NCBI GenBank assembly: GCA_012729815.1 | Contig: JAAYCJ010000179.1 | Coordinates: 1 to 42,064, forward strand | Direction of reading: 5' to 3' | From: Phycisphaerae bacterium | Lineage (GTDB): Bacteria > Planctomycetota > Phycisphaerae > JAAYCJ01 | DNA length: 42,064 bases | Part shown: piece by piece, positions 1 through 8,450 of the stretch | Layout: each line of letters begins with the position of its first letter | Position numbering within the stretch: the stretch's first letter is position 1 | Position numbers and translations under genes: made by a program | The notes under the pieces: generated by a model | The model's input: only the letters and a program-made list of their open reading frames with translations | Told to the model about the DNA's origin: nothing | Database searches by the model: none

Positions 1-993
1 AACGGACTGGGGCGCATCGGGCGGGCGACGCTGAAGATCCTCCTCGATACGCCGGAGTTGGAGTTGGTCGCGGTCAACGACATTGTGCCGGTGGACAATC
101 TGGCGTACCTGCTGCGGTTCGACACCGTCTATGGGCGCTATGAGAAATCGGTCGAGCACGACGAGGAGAATCTGATCGTCGACGGCCACAGGATTCGGGC
201 GCTCGGCAAGAAGGACCCAGCCGAGCTGCCGTGGTCGGAGATGGAGATCGACGTGGTGTTCGAGTGTTCGGGCGTGTTCACGCGGAAGGAGGACCTGGAG
301 AAGCACCTTCAGGCGGGCGCGGGTCACGCGATTTTGTCGGCTCCGGCCAAGGGCGACGGCGTGCCGACGGTGGTGCACGGGGTCAACGCGCCGGACGGGG
401 AGCTGAAGATGATTTCGTGCGCGAGTTGCACGACCAACTGCATCACGCCGGTGGCTGAGATCATAGGCCGTCGGATCGGGGTCAAGAAGGCGATCATGAC
501 GACGGTGCACGCCTACACGTCCAGCCAGGAGATCGTCGATTCGCCGTCGAAGAAGTATCGCCGCGGGCGGGCCGGGGCGGCGAACTTCGTGCCGACCACG
601 ACGGGAGCGGCGGTCGCGACGAGCAAGGCTTTGCCGCAGTACGAGGGCAAGTTCGACGGCGTGGCGATTCGCGGGCCGGTGCCGGTCGGTTCGATCGCGG
701 ACATCGTGTTCGTGACGGAGCGGAAGACCTCGGTCGAGGAGGTTAACGGCATCTTTCGCGAGGAAGCCGAGAGCGAGCGGTACCGGGGCGTTGTCGGGAT
801 CGCCCAGGAGGATATCGTTTCGTCCGACATCATCAAGACCGAGGAGGCGTCGATCGTCGATCTGGACATGACGCGGGTGGTCGACGGCGACCTGGTCAAG
901 GTGATGAGCTGGTACGACAACGAGTGGGCCTACGCGAAGCAGATGGTCCGCGAGGCGGTTCGGATCGCCAAGGAGGTCGAAGCGGCGGTCTAG
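1..993 (+). CDS. gap: Glyceraldehyde-3-phosphate dehydrogenase, type I (5' end outside window)
   Basis: Phosphorylating GAPDH of glycolysis and gluconeogenesis: glyceraldehyde-3-phosphate + NAD(P)+ + Pi to 1,3-bisphosphoglycerate, cytosolic tetramer. The reading frame is open from base 1, where NGLGRIGRA is the nucleotide-binding glycine motif; only about the first 5 residues and the start codon are missing. The catalytic block SCASCTTNCITPV is intact, with the active-site Cys at codon 143 of the visible frame. The HAYTSSQ and WYDNEWAY segments of the family are also present. The length (330 visible codons) is normal. It ends with TAG 45 bases before the next gene, on the same strand. Identification is secure; cofactor preference was not assessed. 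Confidence 0.97.
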   Translation, partial: NGLGRIGRATLKILLDTPELELVAVNDIVPVDNLAYLLRFDTVYGRYEKSVEHDEENLIVDGHRIRALGKKDPAELPWSEMEIDVVFECSGVFTRKEDLEKHLQAGAGHAILSAPAKGDGVPTVVHGVNAPDGELKMISCASCTTNCITPVAEIIGRRIGVKKAIMTTVHAYTSSQEIVDSPSKKYRRGRAGAANFVPTTTGAAVATSKALPQYEGKFDGVAIRGPVPVGSIADIVFVTERKTSVEEVNGIFREEAESERYRGVVGIAQEDIVSSDIIKTEEASIVDLDMTRVVDGDLVKVMSWYDNEWAYAKQMVREAVRIAKEVEAAV

Positions 994-1038
994 CCGCGGG
1001 TCGCGATCGAAACCATTAGCGTGGAAAGGACGGCGCCG

Positions 1039-2406
1039 ATGTTCCTGGAGAAGGTCAAGTCGGAGGGGCTGGCCCACCTGTCGTACATGGTCGGCGACGG
1101 CGGCTTGGCTGCGGTGATCGATCCGCGGCGCGACGTCGATGTGTATCTGGAGATCGCAACCCGCGAAGGGGTCCGGATCGCCCACGTTTTCGAGACCCAC
1201 CGCAACGAGGACTACCTGATCGGCTCGCGCGAGATTCAGGATTTGACCGGGGCGGAAATTCATCACGGGGCGAACCTGGACTGGGGCTACGGCGATAAGG
1301 TGTCGGAGGGTGAGAGCTTCCGCATCGGTTCGGCGAGGATCTCGGTGCTCGAGACGCCCGGCCACACGTTCGAGAGCATCTCGTACGCGCTGGCGGATGG
1401 GAACTTCGGCGACGAGCCGATCGGCGTGTTCACCGGCGATGCCCTGTTCATCGGCGACGTGGGGCGGACGGACTTTTTCCCCAACCGGGCGAAAGAGGTC
1501 GCCGGGCTCCAGTACGAGAGCATCTTCAAGAAGATTTTGCCTCTGGGCGACGACGTTCTGTTGTATCCCGCGCACGGAGCGGGATCGGTATGCGGTTCGC
1601 ACATAGCGTCTCGCGAGTTTTCCACGCTGGGTTACGAGCGGCGTCACAGCCAGCCGCTCCAGAAGACCGACCGCGAGGCGTTCATCGACATGAAGCTCCA
1701 GGAGCACCACTACTATCCGCCGTACTTTTCGCAGATGGAGGAATGGAACCAGCAGGGTCCGGCGGTTCTGGGTCATCTGCCCGTGCCGGCGGCGTGGTCG
1801 CCGGAGGAATTCGAGCAGGCGGTCGAGGGCGGCGCGACGGCGATCGACCTGCGCAGCACGGAGGCCTACGCCGGGGCCTGTGTTCCGAGCACGATCAGCC
1901 TGCCGCTGCACATGCTCAACACGTTCGGCGGCTGGTATCTGCCGTACGGTGAGCCGATTGCGCTGGTGGTCGAGGAGGCGGCGCAGGTGGGGACGGCGGT
2001 CCGGTATCTGGTTCGCATGGGTTACGATCGGGTCGCTGGGTATCTGGCGGGCGGCCTGCACGCCTGGGCGACCAGCGGGCGCGAGTATCAGGAGGTGCCG
2101 GTCGTTCACGTCGATGAGCTGTCGCGACGGATCAAGGCGAAGGACAGGTTCACGCTGTTGGACGTTCGGAGTCGGAGCGAATACGAGCGAGGGCATCTGC
2201 CCGGCGCAGTTAACGTCTACGTCGGGCAGCTTGCCGAGAATCTGGATGAGGTGCCACGCGATCGGCCGATCACCACGTTCTGCGGAAGCGGTCAGCGGGC
2301 GATGATCGCTGCGTCAATTCTGAAGAGGAACGGTTTTGAACAGGTTGAGAATTGCCTGGGCTCGATGGCGGCCTGCCGGGCGGTCGGCTGCCCGATTGTC
2401 GAATAG
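1039..2406 (+). CDS. Metallo-beta-lactamase fold protein with two C-terminal rhodanese domains
   Basis: 455 residues. ATG 1039 is chosen because GAAAGGA (1024-1030) lies 8 bases upstream; a GTG at 1021 would start before that site. Residues 1-200 are an MBL domain like those of persulfide dioxygenases and CstB-type proteins, with PGHT (His109), TGDALFIGDVGRTD (Asp134) and PAHGAGS (His179). The usual THxHxDH motif reads THRNEDY (His54, Asn56, Asp58, Tyr59), so two classical metal ligands are replaced. The first rhodanese (about 255-340) has no catalytic Cys. The second (about 355-455) has FCGSGQR with Cys415. The family handles persulfide or sulfane sulfur in the cytosol; a role supplying or detoxifying sulfur is inferred, and the altered metal site makes the reaction uncertain. 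Confidence 0.9.
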   Translation: MFLEKVKSEGLAHLSYMVGDGGLAAVIDPRRDVDVYLEIATREGVRIAHVFETHRNEDYLIGSREIQDLTGAEIHHGANLDWGYGDKVSEGESFRIGSARISVLETPGHTFESISYALADGNFGDEPIGVFTGDALFIGDVGRTDFFPNRAKEVAGLQYESIFKKILPLGDDVLLYPAHGAGSVCGSHIASREFSTLGYERRHSQPLQKTDREAFIDMKLQEHHYYPPYFSQMEEWNQQGPAVLGHLPVPAAWSPEEFEQAVEGGATAIDLRSTEAYAGACVPSTISLPLHMLNTFGGWYLPYGEPIALVVEEAAQVGTAVRYLVRMGYDRVAGYLAGGLHAWATSGREYQEVPVVHVDELSRRIKAKDRFTLLDVRSRSEYERGHLPGAVNVYVGQLAENLDEVPRDRPITTFCGSGQRAMIAASILKRNGFEQVENCLGSMAACRAVGCPIVE

Positions 2407-2444
2407 ACGTTGATGACGGTGAACCTTTTGTGGCGGGGGGCACG

Positions 2445-3596
2445 ATGACGGAGAGTCAGGCGCAGACACAGGTCCGGCCGGAACGGGAATCAAATCGCTA
2501 TCTTCCGCCTCCGGTTCTGGCGGGCTACACGTACAGCGGCGAGGAGGCCTACGCCGCCCGCGACGCCGGACAACTGCTGGCGATCCGGGTGGAGACGAAC
2601 CGGACGTGCAACCTTCGCTGCCGCTATTGCTATGCCGAGAGCGGAGCGGAGGTCGAGGGTCTGACCTACGCGCAGATCGCCGACGTGGTCGGGCAGGCGG
2701 CGGAGTTGGACGCGCGGTCGGTGGTGGTCATCGGGGGCGGTGAACCGACGATCTGGCCGCGGTTCCGCGATCTGGTCTCGCTGATCGACGCGTTGCACAT
2801 GATCCCGATGATCTTCAGCAACACCGTGGCGATCGATCGGGAGCTGGCCGAGTTTCTCGCGGCCCATAACGCGTCGGTTATGGGCAAGCTCGACTCGCTG
2901 CGTCCGGACGTGCAGGACTTTCTGGCGGGCGAGGGCGGAGCGGCGGAGCGGATCATGGGCGGGTTGCGCCACCTGATGGAGGCGGGACTGGTAAACGGCG
3001 GGGAGTCGCACCGGCTGCGTTTGGGCGTCTCGTGCGTGACCAGCCGGGTGAACCTCGATGAGATCGAGGATATCTGGCACTTTTGCCGCGCCAACCGAGT
3101 TTTTCCGAATCTGGAGGTGCTGACGCCGACGGGCCGGGCCAAGGACCACCTGGCGGCGTACTATCTGACGGCGGAGCAGATCACCGGCTACAAGCGGCGG
3201 CTGTTGGAGGTTGACCGGCGTTTTTACGGTTACGACTGGCTGCCGTACACGCCGCTGACGGCGAGCGGGTGCCTTCAGCACCTCTACAGCCTGTACATTT
3301 CGCTGGAGGGCAACGTGCGGCCATGCGCTCCGACGAAGTTCGATCAGCATCCGGCCCTCCTGACGGGCGGGCAGTATCCGCACAACGTGCGCCGGCGTTC
3401 GCTGCGCGGGATTTACGACGATGAGCTTTTCCGGTACGTCCGCCACATCGACGTTCACCTGGAGGGCAAGTGCAGCGGCTGCGAGCACTTGCGTCAGTGC
3501 ATCGGATGTCGCGGGTACGCGTACAGCGTCGGCGTCAACGAGGGCAAGGACCCTCGCGAGGCGTTGCGATCGGAGTGCCGCCAATGCTTCAAGTAG
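2445..3596 (+). CDS. Radical SAM protein with SPASM-like C-terminal cysteine cluster
   Basis: 383 residues from ATG 2445, preceded by a G-rich run (2434-2440). The CxxxCxxC motif CNLRCRYC (Cys55, Cys59, Cys62) binds the radical-generating 4Fe-4S cluster, and GGGEPT is the SAM-contacting glycine motif. The C-terminal third is cysteine-rich: ASGCLQH, VRPCAP, GKCSGCEHLRQCIGCRGYAY and SECRQCF. This is the arrangement seen in SPASM/twitch proteins that carry auxiliary clusters and modify peptides or small molecules. The stop overlaps the next gene by 13 bases, and that gene overlaps the following one, so the three are translationally coupled. The substrate is unknown; no precursor peptide was recognised nearby, which favours a small-molecule or amino-acid substrate (inference). 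Confidence 0.88.
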   Translation: MTESQAQTQVRPERESNRYLPPPVLAGYTYSGEEAYAARDAGQLLAIRVETNRTCNLRCRYCYAESGAEVEGLTYAQIADVVGQAAELDARSVVVIGGGEPTIWPRFRDLVSLIDALHMIPMIFSNTVAIDRELAEFLAAHNASVMGKLDSLRPDVQDFLAGEGGAAERIMGGLRHLMEAGLVNGGESHRLRLGVSCVTSRVNLDEIEDIWHFCRANRVFPNLEVLTPTGRAKDHLAAYYLTAEQITGYKRRLLEVDRRFYGYDWLPYTPLTASGCLQHLYSLYISLEGNVRPCAPTKFDQHPALLTGGQYPHNVRRRSLRGIYDDELFRYVRHIDVHLEGKCSGCEHLRQCIGCRGYAYSVGVNEGKDPREALRSECRQCFK

Positions 3597-4549
3597 CCAC
3601 GGGCGAGGCCGCGATCATCGAACTGCTCAGCGGGGAGTACCTGGAGGAGCAGCTTTGCCGGCATCTGGAGCACCGGTATCTGCCGGACTACCTTTTGTAT
3701 CTGGGAGAGTGGGGCGCGGGCAACTGGCTGGAACTCGACCGGTCGCCGCAGTTTCGGGTCGCCGCCGATCTGACCGATCTGCTGCGCGAGCACGCGGCGT
3801 CGGTTGTCGAGCGTTTTCCCGCCGGGGCGAGTCTGGTGAGCATCGGGACCGGCAGCGGCGAGAAGGAGCGCCTTGTGCTTGAGGCGATGTGCGGTCGTGA
3901 CCGGCCGCGGTACGTCTGCGTCGACGTCAGCCGCCGCCTGGTTGAGACGGCGTTGCGGACGGTTGACGACCTGCCGATCGAGAAGATGGGCGTGGTGGCG
4001 TTCTTCGAGGATTTGCCCGTGCTGCGCCGATTGTGGCGGCGGCCGGTGGTGGTGGCGATGCTGGGCAACAACTTCAACAACTACGACACCGATAATCTGT
4101 TGGATACGGTGCGGGCGCAACTGGCGGCGGAGGACCTGTTTCTTTTCGACTCGCACCTGTTTGCCGGACGGACGGAGGAGATCGAGCGGGTCTATCAGAG
4201 CGAACCGAACGTGCGGTTCAACCTCGGGCCGCTGGTCCGCTGCGGCCTGGACCCGGAACACTGCCGGTTTCACCTGAAGCTCGATTGCATCCAGACGGTG
4301 GTCGGGCCGGTCCGTAGAACCCGCAAATGGCTTGAGGTGCTCGACGATTCGGTTGTGACGGCGGGCGGTCGAATGCTGCGATTGGGTGCGGGCGAGATCA
4401 TCCGGATGGGTTTTACCTGCAAGTACACGCTCGACCAGATTGAGGCGTACCTTCGCCGGCACGCGCTGGAGGTCGCGGACCGCCGGCTGAGCCGCGACGG
4501 GACGAACGTCCTCTTTTCGGTCCGCCAACGCCTGGCAGGAGCATCATGA
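3584..4549 (+). CDS. EgtD-like SAM-dependent methyltransferase (amino acid N-methyltransferase family)
   Basis: 321 residues. ATG 3584 has GGAG at 3572-3575 and overlaps the upstream stop. The SAM site IGTGSGEKE (residues 87-95) matches the EgtD-family GSGxxEKT motif, followed by the VDVS strand; LGNNFNNYD (160-168) matches the LGxxIGNF motif, keeping the equivalent of EgtD Asn166. Near the C-terminus, the strand that in histidine-specific EgtD reads about RTExSAKF is RMGFTCKY (274-281). The imidazole-binding Glu282 therefore corresponds to Gly276 and Ser284 to Thr278. Family membership is clear, but histidine is unlikely to be the substrate (inference). No ergothioneine genes (egtB, egtC, egtE) are present. 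It shares an ATGA overlap with the next gene. Confidence 0.85.
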   Translation: MLQVATGEAAIIELLSGEYLEEQLCRHLEHRYLPDYLLYLGEWGAGNWLELDRSPQFRVAADLTDLLREHAASVVERFPAGASLVSIGTGSGEKERLVLEAMCGRDRPRYVCVDVSRRLVETALRTVDDLPIEKMGVVAFFEDLPVLRRLWRRPVVVAMLGNNFNNYDTDNLLDTVRAQLAAEDLFLFDSHLFAGRTEEIERVYQSEPNVRFNLGPLVRCGLDPEHCRFHLKLDCIQTVVGPVRRTRKWLEVLDDSVVTAGGRMLRLGAGEIIRMGFTCKYTLDQIEAYLRRHALEVADRRLSRDGTNVLFSVRQRLAGAS

Positions 4550-5517
4550 TGCAGGACTCGCCGACGGCGTCTTCGACGATGAGGATTCCCTACGGGTGCG
4601 AGGCCTTCGGGCGACTGACCCACGTGATGCTTCATCGGCCGGGCGAGTCGCTGCGGCTGATCAACGAGTCGAACCGTCATCGGTGGCTTTTCGACGCGGT
4701 TCCGGACGTGGATCGCTATGGCGAGGAGCACGATCGGTATCGTCAGCTTCTGACGGACCACAAGGTGACGGTTCTGGAACTGGCGGATTACGTCAACCAC
4801 GAGCACCACCGGATCGCTGCGATGCCGAACCTCACGTTCCTGCACGACACGGCGGTGATCACGCGGCGAGGGGCGATCCTCTCGTGCATGGCGATGGACG
4901 GGCGGCGGCACGAGCACCGCGTGGTCCGCGAGGCGCTCGGCAACCTGGGGGTTCCCATCTTCATTGACTTCGACGAAACGCACGACGCGTTTGAAGGCTG
5001 TCTGCTGCTTTCGCCCAGGACGGTTCTGGTGGCGGAGACGGAGCGCCACAACGTTCGCGCCATCCGTCGCTTCATCCGGAAAGCTCTGACGGTGTTTGAA
5101 GAGGTGGTGTACGTGGACGTGCCGAAGGCCCGGCGCTACATGCACCCGGACACGATTTTCAACCGGATCACCGACCGGCTGGCGCTGGTTTACATGCCGG
5201 CGTTCGTGCGGACGGTTCTGCATCGCCGCGACCGATCCGAGCCGATCGACTTTGTCCGGTGGATGCGGGGCCGCGGCGTGGAGCTGATCCACGTGTCGGA
5301 CCTGGAGCAGCGGCGGCTGGCGTGCACGTTCGTACCATTGGAGCCGGGCGTGATGTTTCACTACGATACGGCGCTGGCCCGCGAGACGCAGATCGCGCTG
5401 GCCCGTCGCGGCGTGGAATTGATCCTGTTCCATCCGGAGGCTATACTCGCCGGAGGCGGGAGTCTGCGGTGCCACACGCTTCGCCTCCGCCGCGCGGCGT
5501 CGGGAAGCGCCGACTGA
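4546..5517 (+). CDS. Arginine deiminase / amidinotransferase-fold (GME superfamily) enzyme
   Basis: 323 residues from ATG 4546 (ATG 4549 is also possible), overlapping the methyltransferase stop. All five catalytic positions of the arginine-deiminase superfamily can be placed: Asp101 in NLTFLHD (FTRD-like), Glu150 in FEGC, His200 and Asp202 in MHPDTIF, and the nucleophile Cys309 in GGGSLRCHT. The length is short for ArcA (about 410) and closer to DDAH or compact deiminases, so the ArcA-type inserted helical domain seems absent. Members hydrolyse or transfer guanidino groups. Coupling to the radical SAM and EgtD-like genes suggests action on a guanidino amino acid made or modified by them (inference). 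No arcB or arcC is nearby, so ATP-yielding arginine fermentation is unlikely. Confidence 0.85.
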   Translation: MMQDSPTASSTMRIPYGCEAFGRLTHVMLHRPGESLRLINESNRHRWLFDAVPDVDRYGEEHDRYRQLLTDHKVTVLELADYVNHEHHRIAAMPNLTFLHDTAVITRRGAILSCMAMDGRRHEHRVVREALGNLGVPIFIDFDETHDAFEGCLLLSPRTVLVAETERHNVRAIRRFIRKALTVFEEVVYVDVPKARRYMHPDTIFNRITDRLALVYMPAFVRTVLHRRDRSEPIDFVRWMRGRGVELIHVSDLEQRRLACTFVPLEPGVMFHYDTALARETQIALARRGVELILFHPEAILAGGGSLRCHTLRLRRAASGSAD

Positions 5518-5552
5518 TTTGACTGTTCGAATACACAAGGGAAGATGCACGG

Positions 5553-8426
5553 ATGTATAGCGCAATTCTGGCTGGCTTGTTTCTGGCCGCCGCGGGATTG
5601 GGGATTTGGGGCGTTCGCCGCGGGTCTGTTGTCCGGGTCACGTTGGGCGTGGTTCTGGGCGTGGCGACGCTGGTCTTTTTCTGGTTTCTGGGTTTCTGGG
5701 GCGAGCAACTGTGGTTCGAGGCCCTGGGCTACGAGGATCGGTTCTGGAAGGTGGTTTTCACTCAGGCGGCGATGTTGCTGGTTGGGGCTGCGTTGGCGTT
5801 CGCGGTGATCTGGCTGCTGACGTGGCCGATCTCGCGGTCGCACCGGTATCCGCGGTACGTGGCGTGGGGTTTCGCAGCGTACGTCGGAGCGAATTGGGGT
5901 CTGGTGAACTGGGAGACGGTGCTGATCTACCTCAGCGCCGTGCGGACCGAGCTGGCCGATCCGATTTTCGGCAAAGACACCGGGTTCTACCTGTTTCGCC
6001 TGCCGTTCTACGATGCGTTGTATCTGCTGGTCTGGACCGTGGCCCTGGTTGGGCTGGTGGCGGCGGTGGCCGCGGCGGCGGCCGATGCGCCAATCCGCAT
6101 CACGCGCGGTCAGATCGAGTTCGGCCGGCGGATCAGCAGCGAGGGGGAGATTCTTCAGCGGTTTCGGCCGATCTATTTCAGCGCGGCTGCATTCTTGCTG
6201 GTGGTTGCGGCCGGGCGGTTCCTCGCCCGGTATCACCTGATGTATTCGAAATGGGGGGTGGCGCAGGGGCCGGGCTGGACGGACGTACACGTCCGGGTGC
6301 CGGGCTATTGGATCGTCCTGTTCGCGTGCGTGCTGCTGGCGGCTGGGCTGATCGCGGCGCCGTTGTACCGTCGGCGGATCACCGGTTTTTTCGGGCGGTT
6401 CGGGCTGCCGTCGAGCCAGGGGCATGCGGCGTTTTTGGCCTCGGCTGGCGGGGTGCTGGCCGTGCTTTGGTTCCTTGTTCTCGCAGCGGCGCCGGGTCTG
6501 GTTCAGTGGCTTCGCGTCGAGCCGAACGAGCTCACGCTCGAATCCCCCTACATCGCACACAACATCGCCTTCACCCGCGTCGGTTTCGGGCTGGACAGGA
6601 TTGAGGGCCGTGAGTTTCCGGCTGCGGAGGCGTTGACGCCGGCGATGGTCGCGGAGCACGAGCGGCTTTTCCGCAACATCCGGCTGTGGGACTGGCGGGT
6701 TTTGGACGCGGTTTACAAGCAGTTCCAGGAGATCCGACTCTACTATGAATTCGCCGACGTGGACGTGGACCGCTACGCCATCGGCGACGACTATCGGCAG
6801 GTAATGGTCTCGGCCCGCGAGATGGAACAGGCGAATCTGCCGCCGCAGAGCCAGACGTTCGTCAACCGGCGATTCAAGTACACCCACGGCTACGGCGTGA
6901 CCCTCACGACGGTCAACGAATTCACGCCGCAAGGGTTGCCGAACCTGCTGGTCAAGAACATCCCGCCGGTCAGCGCGTACCCGTCGCTCGAGGTCGACGT
7001 GCCGCAGATATACTACGGCGAGCTGACCCGCTCGTACGTGATCGCCAATTCCAGCGAGGCGGAGTTCGACTATCCCCGCGGCGACCAGAACGTCTATATC
7101 CACTACGACGGGCGAGGCGGCGTGGCGTTGGGCAACCTGTGGCGGAAGTTCCTCTACGGCTGGAAATTCGGCGGGACGCGGCTGTTCCTTTCCGGCTATC
7201 CGACGTCCGAGAGCCGGATCATGTTCCACCGCCAGATTCTCGAACGGGTCAACCTGCTGGCCCCGTTTCTGGAGTTCGACGACGATCCGTACGTGGTGCT
7301 GGCCGGCGGCAGGTTGTTCTGGATCATCGACGCCTACACCACGTCGCGGTATTTTCCGTACAGCGAACCGCTGATGTCGCGCCGCATGGGCGGGTACGCC
7401 GGGTTCGAGCGCGGCGAGAGTCTTTGGAACGACGGCGCCGAGTCGCTGGCGGCGGTCAACTACGTTCGCAACTCGGTCAAGGTGGTGGTCGACGCCTTCC
7501 ACGGTTCGGTCGATTTCTACGTGTTCGAGCCGCAGGACCCGCTGATCCGGGTCTGGGACCGCGTGTTTCCCGGCCTGCTCAAGCCGGCGGAGCAGATGCC
7601 GGAGGAACTGCTGGTTCACGTCCGCTACCCGATCGACCTGCTGCTGGCCCAGGGGCTGGTCTACGCCAAGTACCACATGACGGACCCGGCGGTGTTCTAC
7701 AACCAGGAGGACCTCTGGATCCGGACGACGGAGAAGTACTACAACCAGGTGATTCCGGTCGAGCCGTACTACATCATGTGGGAGCCGCCGGAGACGGACG
7801 ACCTGGAGTTCATCCTGATGCTGCCGTTTACGCCGAAGAACCGCCAGGTGATGATCGGGTGGCTGGCTGGGATGTGCGACGGCGAGAACTACGGACGGCT
7901 GCTGGCCTACCAGTTCCCCAAGGACAAGCGCATCCTCGGTCCTCAGCAGGTCGAGACGAAGATCGACCAGGACCCTTACCTCTCGGCCCAGTTGACGCTC
8001 TGGGATCAGCGGGGATCGACGGTGATTCGGGGCAACGTGCTGGCGATTCCGGTCGGACCGACGCTGCTGTACGTCGAGCCGATCTATCTTCAGGCCGAGA
8101 CGGCGGCGTATCCGGAGCTGCGTCTGGTGGCGGTGATGCACAACGACGATTTGAGTTACGCAGAGACGTTTGAGCAGGCCCTGCGAGGGCTGTTCGAAGA
8201 GGAGTTAACTGCTCCGGTCGGGCCGGCCACGCAGCCGCAGCGTGCGGCGCCCGCGGCGATGGACGTCCTGATCCGCCAAGCCGACCAGGCCTTTGATGAC
8301 TATCTGCGCCTGATGGGCGAGAAGAAGTTTCCGGAGGCCTCGGAGGCGCTTGGGCGGCTTGGATCGGCCCTGGAGCAATTGACCTCCGAGCGGCAGCCGT
8401 CGCCCGGGCCGCAGGAACAGGAATGA
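5553..8426 (+). CDS. UPF0182 family integral membrane protein
   Basis: 957 residues, starting at ATG 5553 with AAGGGAAG 8 bases upstream. The N-terminal third contains about seven hydrophobic segments (the first from residue 3; others up to about residue 320). A large soluble region follows, rich in aromatic residues and containing the conserved family segments around YTHGYGVTLTTVNEFTPQGLP, QIYYGELTRSYVIAN, EFDYPRGDQN and the late GSTVIRGNVLAIP. The size and order match UPF0182/COG1615 proteins, which have no established function. The C-terminal 60 residues are low in complexity and possibly helical. It lies 35 bases after the deiminase-fold gene and 24 before an aldo/keto reductase, so it may share a transcript; a functional link is not shown. 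Confidence 0.93.
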   Translation: MYSAILAGLFLAAAGLGIWGVRRGSVVRVTLGVVLGVATLVFFWFLGFWGEQLWFEALGYEDRFWKVVFTQAAMLLVGAALAFAVIWLLTWPISRSHRYPRYVAWGFAAYVGANWGLVNWETVLIYLSAVRTELADPIFGKDTGFYLFRLPFYDALYLLVWTVALVGLVAAVAAAAADAPIRITRGQIEFGRRISSEGEILQRFRPIYFSAAAFLLVVAAGRFLARYHLMYSKWGVAQGPGWTDVHVRVPGYWIVLFACVLLAAGLIAAPLYRRRITGFFGRFGLPSSQGHAAFLASAGGVLAVLWFLVLAAAPGLVQWLRVEPNELTLESPYIAHNIAFTRVGFGLDRIEGREFPAAEALTPAMVAEHERLFRNIRLWDWRVLDAVYKQFQEIRLYYEFADVDVDRYAIGDDYRQVMVSAREMEQANLPPQSQTFVNRRFKYTHGYGVTLTTVNEFTPQGLPNLLVKNIPPVSAYPSLEVDVPQIYYGELTRSYVIANSSEAEFDYPRGDQNVYIHYDGRGGVALGNLWRKFLYGWKFGGTRLFLSGYPTSESRIMFHRQILERVNLLAPFLEFDDDPYVVLAGGRLFWIIDAYTTSRYFPYSEPLMSRRMGGYAGFERGESLWNDGAESLAAVNYVRNSVKVVVDAFHGSVDFYVFEPQDPLIRVWDRVFPGLLKPAEQMPEELLVHVRYPIDLLLAQGLVYAKYHMTDPAVFYNQEDLWIRTTEKYYNQVIPVEPYYIMWEPPETDDLEFILMLPFTPKNRQVMIGWLAGMCDGENYGRLLAYQFPKDKRILGPQQVETKIDQDPYLSAQLTLWDQRGSTVIRGNVLAIPVGPTLLYVEPIYLQAETAAYPELRLVAVMHNDDLSYAETFEQALRGLFEEELTAPVGPATQPQRAAPAAMDVLIRQADQAFDDYLRLMGEKKFPEASEALGRLGSALEQLTSERQPSPGPQEQE

Positions 8427-8450
8427 CCGTGTGGACAAAGGGGGAATGCC

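Noticed and set aside
2490-3584. Long antisense open frame opposite the radical SAM gene
   Set aside because: Low-complexity composition and opposite an intact enzyme with recognisable motifs.
5361-8141. Very long open frame (926 codons) antisense to UPF0182
   Set aside because: A GC-rich shadow frame: Arg, His, Gln and Pro-rich, no domains, opposite a clear membrane-protein gene.
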